From Phycomyces blakesleeanus NRRL 1555(-) (Eukaryota; Mucoromycota; Mucoromycetes; Mucorales; Phycomycetaceae), in contig NW_017265146.1 of NCBI RefSeq assembly GCF_001638985.1, forward strand, positions 186,001 to 250,000: 64,000 bases of DNA. The letters run 5' to 3'. The translations under genes were made by a program, and so were the position numbers. The notes under the pieces were generated by a model. That model was not told the origin of the DNA, ran no database searches, and saw only the letters and a program-made list of their open reading frames with translations. Of this stretch, positions 38,378 to 49,909 are shown in pieces; position 1 is the first letter of the stretch, and each line of letters opens with the position of its first letter.

Positions 38378-38599
38378 TTAATTAACTAAAATTGAGCCTA
38401 TGTTGTGAGTATTGGCCAGTATTGTACTTTTCCCACCCGTGGTCCTGTCATTTCTTATTTTTTACCTGTTGAATTTCATGACTGTAGCCAAAACAAGGTT
38501 GCCATAGTATAGTAACATGTACGACCATCTCTTGCGATTCCGGAACACATCTACTCTGTCAGTTCTTGTCCGCTTATCGGAAGTCCTCCGCTTCATCAT
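38378..38599 (-). CDS. Possible small two-exon gene or coding relic
   Basis: Exons 38599-38466 and 38444-38378 would give 66 residues with consistent phase (AG|GTAAAA donor, GACAG acceptor). The first exon is unlike the surrounding AT sequence: MMKRRTSDKRTRTDRVDVFR, then a hydrophobic stretch WSYMLLYYGNLVLATVMKF. Without splicing the frame stops at once after 45 residues. I recognise no family. It could be a small membrane-associated protein, a terminal piece of a decayed gene, or chance. The intron would be only 21 nt, which is very short for this genome and weakens the spliced form; the unspliced 45-residue reading is an alternative. Confidence 0.3.
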
Positions 38600-38855
38600 C
38601 CATGATTACTATTATTTTATTTTATTTTATTTTATTTACAATACACACATACTGTATCTAATACTACCTGCTAATCGACTAATCATTAACAATTAATCAT
38701 TAGCCATTATGCCATCAGCCATTAAGCATCACGATAAATCTGTGTGTAGATTTGAAACATATTAACAATCTCTATTATAAAATATATACATACACACACT
38801 ATATATATATATATATATATACTTTCTTATATCCTATCTTGCTATATAGTCCTAT

Positions 38856-38900
38856 ACTGTACTGTACTGTACTGTACTGTGCTGTGCTGTGCTGTGCTGT
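38856..38900. repeat. ACTGT/GCTGT pentanucleotide array
   Basis: Five copies of ACTGT followed directly by four of GCTGT: one A-to-G change fixed across the right half of the array. Confidence 0.94.
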
Positions 38901-40033
38901 GATATTCAATACTTAATTAATATATATATATATACATTTAATATTAATTCTTTTATCACTTATTTTTATTCAGTCAAAACGGAATTTGCACCCGGATCTT
39001 GGACCTGAGCGGGGGGTTCTGACGTGTTGACACAAATTAATTACATCTCCGAGAAAAAGAAAAAGAAAAGAAAAAAAAGCCTATATAATTTTTTTTACAC
39101 ACACACACACACTCTCTCTCTCTCTCTCTGTCTATATATATATATATAATCACATTTCTATTTGTAGAGCTAACCTACACAATCACCCTACCGCTTTTTT
39201 ATATAAGTATTTTAAATAGATATAAAAAGAGTGTGATATTCACGCTTTATATATAAAGAAATATGGAACAATTAACAACGACTTTCTTTATTTATTTTTT
39301 GTTTTGTTTTGCTTGGTTGATATTTAAAAAGATTTATATATATATATCTAATTATTATTATATGATTACTATTTTTTCATTATTCACTCTGGTGGTGTAC
39401 AGCATAAAAATCATAAATAATTCGCAAATCCGCATTTTTTGTTTTTTTTTTTTTTTTTTTTTTTTTTTAGTTAAAAACATATACATACGCACAGGCATAC
39501 GCACAGGCTCACACGCACAAGCTCAAGCTCAAACGCATACACAAACGCGCACGCACATACATATACATATACATATAAAAACATCTTAAATATACAAATG
39601 AATATCAACACACGCTTAAAAGAATAAGCATATATATATGTGTGTGTGTGTGTTTCAATTAAAAATAAATAAATAAATATATATATGAATATATGAATAT
39701 TACATGTATTTTGAAACATTTAATTTAATAGGCATAGCATATAACCTCTCTCTCTCTTTCTTAATACAAAATATAATATATATTTGTAGGTCACGTGAAT
39801 CAAGGGGTAAGAGTCTATTCTGTTACAATTGAATATAAGCGTGGTTATCAACCTATTTCTATTTTACCTTGTTGCCTTATTCTAACCCCACCCTCCTCCT
39901 ATTTTTTTTGGTTAGAAAAAAGGAAGAATCATATCAATTGACGCTTGTACCAATTATATACATATTTTTGCCTGTACAAACCTCAAGCTAGTTTCTTTAT
40001 ATATAATTTATAAATATATTATAAATTATAAAT

Positions 40034-40065
<32 letters not shown>

Positions 40066-40223
40066 CTTGTGTTTGTATATATAAAAAGTATATATATATA
40101 TATAAAATACATAAATTACATACATTACATACATACATAGATATCTATCTATTTATCTATCTATATATATCTATATATATATATATATTATACATTATAT
40201 ACATTGTATACACTATCCTACTT

Positions 40224-43200
40224 ATGAATCCTTACCGCTCACAGTCGAGCCCTCCCTTACCAGTCCTGACTGTTCCAAACAAGACACTTGCTCCACTTTC
40301 ACCCTTGTCCAACCTGGCTGCCAAACGCTCAGCCTTCCACCTCACCTCACCAGTCTCTCCTTTAGCACGCTCTCCATCAATCGAACTCTCTTCAGATTCA
40401 TTTTCTGCATTCTCAAACCAAACAACCATCAGACACTCAATCAGCTCAACTCTTTCCCGGAAAACAGATTCCACATTCTTTACCCCAACCCAAACCGCAG
40501 CCATCAAATCCCTCTGCTCACCCATTACTTCAGACGCGTCTCTCTGGTCTACCCTTCTAGACTTGAATAAATACCCAGCTACACATTCACCGTGAGTTGA
40601 ATTCACACAATGATCTTACTATATACACATAACATAACATAACATAACATAAAGAAAGAAAGAAACAAATATATCCCTTTAATCTAATTATCTTTCACTC
40701 TCTCTCTCTTACTTTTATTATTATTATTATTATTAACGCTTGTATACCAAAAAAATAAAATAAAGACAAGACGCACACGATTTGGAAATGGCAACGGTTG
40801 GTCTTTCAATTGAACTAGGTAGGTACAATTACTGTCAATATCAATTGTACAATTAGACCATCAATGTATATATATATATATATATATAAAGACTAAAGCT
40901 AATCAGAAACACTGTAGCTGCCAACAACATCAGTACGCACAACTTTGATAGTCTGATTCTTCATCTATTGTCTCAACTCCATCGATGGCAAGACAGCAAG
41001 GCAGAGTATGTCAATATCCTAAAAAGGAAATATAACCACTTGCATGCCAAGTCAATTATGAACACAAGCTTTTTTCTTTTCTTTATATATATATATATAT
41101 ATATTTCTTTCGATTTTTATATTTATTTTTAGAATTGTACCCACTTCAGCCTACAATGCTCTGTTTTTGACACGCGTATTTGCCAAACATTTTGCAGGAA
41201 ACCTGACAAATCAACAAGTGATTGAACAGTTTGAGGGTAAATAGCACAATTATCAATCAATCAGCCAATCAATTAGATAACAATATAATTTAACTTGTGG
41301 ATCTCTTTATCTAGGTCGTCAACAAGCGCAAAAGAACAATGGTGGCTGGAGCCCAGGACACTCTAGTCAGGCATCATTAACCCTTGATGTGCAAAAGTTG
41401 GCTATTCATGCAGATGTAGAGACAGACAGTCGGCCAAAAGGAGAGCAGCTTTTGGGCAGCCTCTTGTCAATATTAATCAACACAGATCCAAAGTAAGTCA
41501 AGGTTGACAAGTATATGATCTATATCTATATCTATAGAAAGAGACCAACATTTTCTTCTTCTTTTTCTCATCTTTTAATAATAAAATGAAATATCTAATT
41601 ATATGCTGTCAATAATTTTCTTAATCATTTTCTTGACCTCTTCTTTTTTTTCTCTCTAAAAAAAATCATCATCAGTGTCAGCTATTCAACCTATGAATTC
41701 TATACAGAAGTACTTAATATGCTTCTTGTCTTGTTTTCGACTCAATTGCATCGTGCTCGTCTATCTGAAGCCAATTACTTTTTGGATCTTTTGTCAGAGA
41801 AGTTTAGGTAAATTGTCATAAAAATCACTTGGTATTATTCTGGACTACATTAAACTAAACTAAACTGAAACAATATTATATATTTGTGCGTCTGTCCGTA
41901 AAGTAATCGATCGAGTACAATTGTTGCCAAACTACTTGAAAACTTTGTAGAACAAAGGTCTCCACCTGCTCAAACATCTAGTAAGAAGCAAAAACAGAAA
42001 TTTTATATATTTAATTATTTGATTGATAACAAAAAAATATATACAAACAGGTGTTGTATACAGTGCATACAATTACTTTTTCTCAAGGTCAGGATCAGGT
42101 TCAGATGCGGATGCATTTCCGGTGGCAGATCGAAGCTTATTGTTGCTGTTGCTATTGGGAAACCAAGCAAAACACTATATTCCAGTCTCTAAAGAAGGAC
42201 CGCCAATATGGTCAAGTGCATATCGTAATGCACTGTCTAGCCTAAGAGATCAGAATGGTGAGTTAATACGATGATAATATATTAAGCCTTACTTTGTTTC
42301 ATTTTAACTGTTGTTGTTTTTATTATTAAAGCCAGGTATTCTGACCTAGAGAATGGAAATATAAAGGTCCATTTGATTTCATTTAAAGATCTATTTGAAA
42401 TATTCTGTCGGTAAGTTTATAGACGATAGTACTAACAACAAATAAAGGGACTCATTGATTGACATGTACGCAAAAAAGGTCTTTGGGTGTAGAGGAGCGT
42501 ATGCTATTATTCTATCTCATCTTGGTCGAAAATGAGTCATTTAGGGTCTATGTATTGTCCAGAACAGATCCAGAAACAATCGTAAGCTTAATATAGATAT
42601 AGATATACATGTGCATACATTTATTACACTATACTATACTACAAATATATCAACTCACAACCTGGCCCTTTTTATTGCTATATTTTGTAATACATAGTAT
42701 ATTCCAATCCTAAAGATGATATATGAAGCAATCGAGGGCAAAACAAACTATTCTCAGGTCTATGTACTTTTGATCTTTCTGCTGATTTTTAGTCAAGACG
42801 ATGTGAATAATGAAACAATCCAAAAAATCGTAAGTATCTCAAAATCATGCACACATGCACGCACATGTACACGCCATAATATTAATACAAACCAACGACT
42901 CAAATAATAACAATACAGTCTGTTGGTAATCTGGCATGGTTTACAGAACGTCCACTGTTAAAATCAATCTCCTTGGGTGGATTAGTATCCCTTGTATTGA
43001 TCAGAACTCTTCAATTGAATTTGTCTCATCAAAAGGTAAAGAACCTTATTCAAGTACAAACTCATTTGTATAGTGCACATTAATTAACATGATTAAAATA
43101 CAATCTTTTATATATATATTATACATATATCTATCATTTTTAGGATATATATTTTCACACGAATTGTCTTGCAATCTTGGCAAACATGTCCACATCCATG

Positions 43201-44087
43201 CTAGATATGCATGCCTATGTAGCCCAGCGGATTATCAGGTACACAAATCTTGGTTCACAACTTGCTTTTTCTTAAAAAAAACAAAGCAGCAAACTAAATA
43301 TCGATTCCTTTTTTTTAATATATATATATACAGTCTATTTGAATTGATTTCTAAACGACATCAAAAGGTTGTAAATAAATCACAGGCGTCTGGAGAGGTA
43401 AGGAGAAAGAAAAAAAAAGAAAAAAGTATCTACAATAATAATAATAATTAGGGCGACTAAAGAACTAACTAGAAATAAAACATGTATGTCAATCAACAAA
43501 CCGATATATCTATAGGCCTTACCTTACAATGACATTACAGTCTATGAAGACCTCTTGTCACTTGTTCTGGAGATCATAAACTCTGTCTTGACCCACCGGT
43601 TGAAACATAATACCCAGCTAGTATATGCTCTATTGTTGAAACGAGAAATCTTTGTGCCCTTCAGACTTCATGCACGACTCTCTGAACCGATCAACAACAT
43701 CGAGCATGTGATCAATTATTTCCATGCTCGAGTTGAAGAAGCTAACCTCAAAGCACCATCATCTGTTGAGGTTCTCGATTTGATTGCCCAATCGGCACGT
43801 ACATGGTCTCCCAATCGATTAACAGTAAGCCAACCCAGATCAGCAATTGACTAAATCGATAGATTTACTGATACCTAAAGCTATAATAGGTGCTGCCTGA
43901 CCTGAAGTTTCAATATGAAGAAGAACAAGATGCACACGAATTCTTTGTTCCCTATGTCTGGGCACTTATCCACCGACGGACATTTATTTATTGGAGTGAA
44001 GAAAAAGCACATATATTGGATGAGTATAGACAACTAAACGATCCTTCAGACGATCCGGATTTATCAACCGAAAGAGCAGAACGGTAA
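40224..44087 (+). CDS. DYM: Dymeclin family protein
   Basis: Peripheral Golgi protein needed in animals for Golgi organisation and secretory traffic; mutated in human Dyggve-Melchior-Clausen syndrome. Sixteen exons: 40224-40591, 40766-40818, 40918-41005, 41133-41236, 41315-41492, 41676-41807, 41904-41980, 42051-42257, 42332-42410, 42479-42581, 42698-42829, 42919-43035, 43144-43238, 43334-43397, 43516-43824 and 43890-44087, giving 767 residues. The N-terminal ~85 residues are Ser/Pro-rich and variable; the family region starts near SPQDAHDLEMATV. Diagnostic stretches are PTSAYNALFLTRVFAKHFAG, VYSAYNYFF, HTNCLAILANMS and the C-terminal EEEQDAHEFFVPYVWALI. It is all-helical with no membrane anchor. 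The second intron boundary was chosen because the nearby alternative brings an in-frame stop. Confidence 0.93.
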
Positions 44088-44360
44088 AATAAGGAAATAA
44101 AGAAATAAAACGCAAATAAACATACACACACTATAGGGATCGGAACCGGTCCGTTTAAAATATAAAGAGAGGGGGGAAAAGGCCTTTTTGTATATAGATG
44201 TGTGTTTACTGTAAAGAACAAATTTGCAAATGCAGGCTCACATGAGTTAAGAATACAACAGCATGTACAACGTGAATATAAGAAATGTTGTGTCAGTATG
44301 CGAGTGTCTGTATAGGTGATACACTTATACCACAAAGATCTTTTATTTCATTAAACAAGA

Positions 44361-44709
44361 TCAGGGCAAATCATCTAAAGCATCATACATATTCTTCAAA
44401 TCTTCACTACCTTCCCTGTCTTTATATTCTTTATCGTCTTCATCACCCCATATAATTTTGTAGTTGCTTACATCTCCAAACTTCAATTCAAGATACCCTC
44501 TAAAGAGGCTGTGTTTCCAATATGGTGAAGTTTCATCCAATGAACCGCTGATCCGCATTTGACCTAAAAGGCGCTTGGTCTCAAAGTCTTTAAAGTATGT
44601 CTCAATATACTCAATAGCTTCTTTCTGTTCACTGGTCACTTGTTTTGTCTCTGGATACCATCCATCTTGGTGATCTTGGGATATATAAAACCAACTGGAC
44701 TCCGAAATA
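44361..44709 (-). pseudogene. 5'-truncated gene of unknown function
   Basis: An open frame of about 115 codons without an initiating ATG. It reads SISESSSWFYISQDHQDGWY, later EAIEYIETYFKDFETKRLLG, SPYWKHSLFRGYLELKFGDV, and an acidic tail ending MYDALDDLP. Composition is normal coding type. An acceptor-like ACAAAAG precedes it at about 44710, so it could be a last exon. However, the sequence immediately upstream resembles a pogo-type transposon end, which suggests the 5' part was removed or disrupted. I recognise no family. Confidence 0.45.
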
Positions 44710-44747
44710 CTTTTGTTTTTTGTTATTTAGTCGTTTGGAGCCAATAT

Positions 44748-44792
44748 ACCGTGAAACCTTTATATAGTTAATGCCCGAATATAGCTATGCAT
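44748..44792. mobile_element. Single pogo/Tigger-like terminal-repeat relic
   Basis: The sequence GTGAAACCTTTATATAGTTA followed by ATGCCCGAATATAGC resembles the paired 'AACCTnTATATAG...CCCGnATATAGC' ends of pogo/Fot1/Tigger elements. No opposite copy or transposase was found nearby, so this is at most one end of a decayed element. Confidence 0.4.
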
Positions 44793-44895
44793 CCTGACCA
44801 GCGAGTTCCCAAACTGTTAGGTCTTGAATATATAGAACCTTTAGGTAAAAAGATGACATGTCGGTGTAGAGGCTTCTGGATCTTTGTGCAATCTG

Positions 44896-46231
44896 TCAAC
44901 GAACCTGCACAGTACTCAAGACTAGATGACCCAGTAATGGGCATTGAGTAGAAAGATAGTCGAGTGCATCGACACTGATCGTTCCACTATTGGTATCAAC
45001 CCTCTTTAGTTTGTGTTCATTGGTAAATTTCATCGGATCTGAAGCAAGATACAGCCCACCGGTTAGTAGAGTAAGGTTCTTTAAAGATCCACAGCCATAC
45101 AACAGGGTGTCGACTGCCAGATAAACATCACAATGCTTTAGATCAATCGAGACCAGATTGGGGCAGATACTAAACACGGTGGTTAGATCGTTCAACCCAA
45201 GGGAGACCCCTTTACCTTCAAAGTGGCATTTGACGGTTTCGGCTGTGGCCATGGACATATCGAGCAACAGGTTCAAGCGCTGCTCAAAGGTCGGTTGAGT
45301 AATATATTTTTTGGCAGTATACTGTATATTCTTGACTGGTGCCTTCACCTTCCATAACGAGGATTTAAGGAGGTCTACCCTAATGATACGACAGACGTCT
45401 GGTCTTATTAGTTGGTTACGACAGTTAGTGTCGGAAACCCTTGAAATTTGTACCTTGCCATCCATCAAACTGTCTTTTTTGGAAATACAGGTCTTATTAT
45501 CGCTCCAGACCGATAAAGTCATATCGAATACTTGCGAATATTTTGCTGCAAAGTAAAACATCCAGATTTCACCGTTATCGGTCGCCGTGCAATTGAAAGA
45601 TGTTATTTTTGGGGCTGTGCCTACTTGACAGACGGTAGAAAGATTTTGGGGTATTTTATCCAAGCTTACATGGGTGCTCAGAGAATTGAGATAGGGTAAG
45701 ATGGTATGGCGCCTTTCAAAGTCTTGGATGCCGAAAACCATGGATTTTCTTACGAAATCACCGATGGTCAAGTGTGTTAGATTCGGTAGACAGGATAGGA
45801 TATCAAAGTGGAATTGTTTTAGGTCATTATGAGAAGGCTCGAGAAAATACATCTTTAGTTTTTTTGAGCGCTTTTCAGTTGTTCCAGTCGGCCTTTTTAT
45901 TTGCGTCCTTTGTGATTAGTCTCCAGATACTGAGGCTGGTTATATTTGGGAAGCATTTCTGAAGATTTGCCAGATGTTTGTCTGTAACGATATCGTCTGT
46001 AGCGACTCGCAATGAATTTACAATATGACCCCACTGTAGATAGTTCTCCTCACAGGAGTCATAAAAGACGTGAATTTTGGCTACGATATTGATATTGATT
46101 GGGCTCCACAGTAACTGGGCGAAAATGGTATTCCGTTTCTTGCAAACAGTATTACAGCGACTTTGTTCATTTACAGACAGGTAACTTGCGACATGAGCGA
46201 GTACTTCATGCGGGAGTTGAGTTGCGGTCAT
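44896..46231 (-). pseudogene. F-box/LRR-like protein gene with one frameshift
   Basis: The first frame (46231-45875) starts with an F-box: QLPHEVLAHVASYLSVNEQS, then CKKRNTIFAQLLW. F-box proteins bind Skp1 and recruit substrates to SCF ubiquitin ligases. It stops at TGA (45875-45877). The second frame continues in register with leucine-rich-repeat-like sequence from about 45890 down to 44896 (FDILSCLPNLTHLTIGDFVR, LVSIDLKHCDVYLA, CGSLKNLTLLTGGLYL). The two overlap by a few codons and would form a single ~444-residue protein if one base were absent near 45875-45890. No intron with correct phase fits. It is either a recent pseudogene or a sequencing error. Confidence 0.75.
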
Positions 46232-48847
46232 TAATACTAAACAAAAATCAGATAAAGAAGCATGATAATTATATTTTTCTTCATCATTACTATTTGTACA
46301 AATACAGCTTTGATATATATATATATATATTTATAGAAATTATGTACGGAAATTTAACAATTAATGTCTGGTGTACACAAAGCTTTGTAAGACACACCAA
46401 AGGATTACAATGGCTGAGCAAAAATACAAAGCAAAAAAAAAGGCGCGTATTCGAACGGGTATGGAATGACAAATGAAGCCTTATCTCACTTACTAAAAAA
46501 GAAATTGTCCTCATCTAACATCAATTTATAAAGAGGAGAAAAAAGCATATATTTTCTGCTGTCTGTTTGAACTTTGGCTATATTAATTCACTTGTCTTGT
46601 GTTAGAAAGCCTTACAAGCTATGGATATGATGACACAATAAGAAATTGATATAAATATTCATTTTCACTTGCTTTCCTTTCTTTTCTTCATAAATAGCCT
46701 TACATATTTCTTTAAGATACTCAATATTAAGACAGGCTTTAATATACTGTTATCATTATTATCATTTCATGTTTTTTGCGAACTTTGAGCGATCACCCAA
46801 AAAGTGGCTTTTATTTGCTTTATGATTCGAGCCAGAAACTTTGCGAATGCTTGTTTAGTATACGCGATGTCGTGGGTTTCTCGGCTCTCCACACATCCAC
46901 TCTATTTCCTCTGTTTTCTTTTCTAAGTCGCTTGACCACCAAGTGTTCCGGTACAACTCTAGTCAAATACCAATTCTACGATATCAACCATTGATGACTT
47001 TAGCTGTCTTTATTCTTTAATTGTTATTCTTTCTTGACATCTCAAAATTGTTAAAAATAATTAGCCTGACCATTAGCCTGACATACTATTCTTCTAACCA
47101 AATTATTGGCTCATTACTTTTATCTTTGCTGTATTTCGTTATAGTTTATATTCAAATTAGTTTCATCGTTTCCCTATACTAAAATTGTTAAAGACACCAT
47201 CTTATTTGTTTTTCCTAAACATCATACCTTTCGTCACTGGTGTCCCTTGGTACTTTCTGATATAAACTTAAATTGCACCTTTTTTTTTATAATACACAGT
47301 TTTTATATGTAAAGTTGAAAACAATAAGGCTTTATGGGATATTAATTTTTTTGAAAAAAAAAAATTCTTTTGAATAATATCAAGGGCGCTGATGGAGTGC
47401 TCTATCCTTTAGAGAGGTGATGAGGTGCTTTAGGATAAGCAAAAGGATTTAAATAATTACTATTTCCAATTATCTCTTTGCAGTTATATACTTTGTACTT
47501 TTCCAGTTTCTCGAAACTGATTACCAACAATATATTCAAGAGAATCATGGTTTTTACTGAAATTTTAGTACACAGGTAATATTTTTTTTTAAAAAAATTG
47601 TGATGCTATGAAACTTACCTGACCAAGGCTCTGATACAATCAGGATTCACGTAAAGGGTGCCATAGGCTGTCAAAGCTGTCCATGCTGGTTATATTGGTT
47701 GGTCCAAAATAAACCAAAGTTTATGAGTTTAAGTAGCAGCAGCAATAAATAAATAAAAGGTAGAAAATTTACTTTTGTTCAAACCTGTTTAATGTATGTA
47801 TATAACCTTAAAGCCTTATTCGTCGTTCTTAATGTGATGCTTACTTGGAAGCCTTAAATAATGAACCAATATTATTGGCCGGTGAATAATAATAAAACAA
47901 ACGTACTGTTTTGATTGTCTACTCCTAATCATATATATTTGCCTGCTATATTACTTATTTTTTTTTTCTAATCCAGGCTTACTCGAAGCCATTCCCCCTT
48001 AAATTGTAGGTTTTTCTTTTTCTGTATTCTTTTACTTATATATATATATACTTTAATTATTATTTAAGCTCTCATCGGGTAACCTATATGCCACAATACG
48101 CAAGACTTTGAAAAAACCGCAATAAAATAAAATAAAATAAAATATTTTCATCTTTCTACTCCTAAGTTGCATATTATATATTGCTGTAAAATTTCGCTTT
48201 TTAAGAAGAATAAATAAATAAAAACTGATATATTTTTCCAGTGCATGCAGAAGTTGCGAGTGGTATAAAATGAAATTTAAAAAAGGATTGCAAATGTGTA
48301 TAAGGGATCTATGTGTATGTGCTCTTCTAATGTCATAATATCATATAGTGTCCAAGAAATATGATTTATGATGTTGCAAAACTCATGTTTTATTATAAAA
48401 TCACTGGCAACCAGTGTTGGTTGATTTATTCTTCTACTATCCGATTGAATAAACCTTATTTCTTCGCTTATGACTCCGGTTGCATTAGTCTCACAATCAC
48501 TTTAAATAATATATATAATATATATAATGAAGTAACAAAATAATATAAAGAAAAAACTCAAATATACAGCCAATATTCTCGTGCTCCCAGATGAATACAC
48601 AGGTTTTGATTAATAAATAAGCACAAAGAAAATACTTGTAATATGAATAACAATAGCAATAGCGATAGCAATAGCTATACATTTAAATTAGTTGGATTTT
48701 TAAAATGAAATATATATACAAAAGTAACTATATCTAAATTTAGGGCTATGTGAATTACATATTTTTCTCTCTCTCTTGTTTTCTTTTGTGGGGTAAAATA
48801 ATTAAAGGGAATAAAGAGAAGCGGGAGGAGAAAGGTACCTAAAGAAT
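46232..48847. other. 2.6-kb gene-poor region with possible element debris
   Basis: Between the F-box gene start and the divergent alpha/beta hydrolase. Less simple-sequence than other spacers here. A minus-strand open stretch near 46810-46965 reads VVKRLRKENRGNRVDVWRAE. A tRNA-primer-like motif occurs at 47623-47639. No intact gene or matching long repeats were found. Confidence 0.5.
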
Positions 48848-49909
48848 ATGCCCACCGAGACCATTTTTATTGAATCTGCCAATGACAAGGTGCTCATTGA
48901 GACAAAACAAAGCTACAATGGAATTCCTTGTACAGAAGCCCCAACTGCCATCCTTGCTCATCCTTATGGTCCATTAGGTCAGAAAGATTGACACAATTAG
49001 GAATGCCCTTTGTTTGGGTTGTAGATTACTAAAGTTTATCATTCCAAACCAATAATAACAATAACAATAACAATAACAATAACAACAACAAATTATAACT
49101 GTACAGGAGGCCATATGAATAACAATGTCGTATCTTCACTACACCGGTACTTTGTATCCCAAGGCTATGTTGTGATAAGAATTAATTTTAGGCAAGTAGC
49201 TTATATCATATATTGCTTATATTCAAAACAGTATATACATACATAAATATCTTAATACCATAAAATAGAGGATGTGGCGAATCCAAAGGAAGAACCAGTT
49301 GGACTGGAATGGCTGAACGAGGCGATTATCAGGCGGTGATCGACCATGTCCTTCACAGCCCTGATTATGCAAGCAAATATCCAAAACCATCAAGATTGAT
49401 GATATGTGTAAGGATATATTGAATATCAAATATTGAATGCTATATTATATACATATATTTTGATAGTCTTTTTTCTTATATTTATTTATTTATTGAAACT
49501 AAAAAGGTATAAATATATTTATGTATATGGATATCTATAGGGATATTCGTATGGTAGTATGATTGCTTCTTCTATAGAAGCCCCTTGTTCCCTTCCGTGT
49601 TTCTATTTGTTGATAAGCTATCCTCTGTCAGTTACATGGGCACTTGCACTATTCAAAGCTTCCTTTTTCCGATCACAGATTACAAAACTGCTAGACCACT
49701 ATCGAAACCAGGAAGATGCAGAAGGAGGTGTTCTTATAATCTATGGTGACAGAGACCAATTCACGTCTAGTAAATCCTATGAAAGATGGTTAGAGAACCA
49801 GATTGGTGGCCACGTGAAGGCCGAGGTTGTGAAGGGTGCCGACCATCTGTGGTTTGATTATGAGCAATTATTGGTTACAATGGTGAACAAATGGTTAAAT
49901 GGAAAATAG
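48848..49909 (+). CDS. Alpha/beta hydrolase fold protein
   Basis: Probable serine hydrolase/esterase; substrate unknown. Exons 48848-48977, 49107-49191, 49269-49407 and 49541-49909 give 240 residues. Visible fold elements: strand and oxyanion region AILAHPYGPLGGHMNNNVV, VVIRINFRGCGESKG, nucleophile elbow GYSYGS (Ser in G-x-S-x-G), acid LIIYGDRDQF and catalytic His in VVKGADHLWF. The whole resembles the small cytosolic alpha/beta hydrolases of fungi and bacteria (YpfH/Abhd-like), without lid, signal peptide or membrane helix. The second intron must use a GC donor (GCAAGT) to give FRGCGESKG; a GT four bases later shifts the frame. Fold certain, function not. Confidence 0.9.

Larger units (their letters stand above)
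37623..40223. other. 2.6-kb region between divergent kinesin and dymeclin genes
   Basis: Should hold both promoters. Rich in microsatellites: a TC run (about 37760-37791), an AAT array, ACTGT/GCTGT pentamers and long T. A possible small gene lies inside at 38378-38599. Remaining open frames are low-complexity. Confidence 0.55.

Noticed and set aside
39263..39589. 108-codon plus-strand frame
   Set aside because: It consists of poly-T and CA-type microsatellite translation (Phe, His, Thr, Ile) with no domain.
45850..45960. Intron joining the two F-box frames (GTATCT donor near 45927 with ACTAAAG acceptor)
   Set aside because: The phase does not fit: the join would read the LRR-like part in the wrong frame, so a frameshift is the better explanation.
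46776..46994. 72-codon plus-strand frame
   Set aside because: No recognisable family, no introns or flanking signals; the minus strand of the same stretch looks at least as coding-like.
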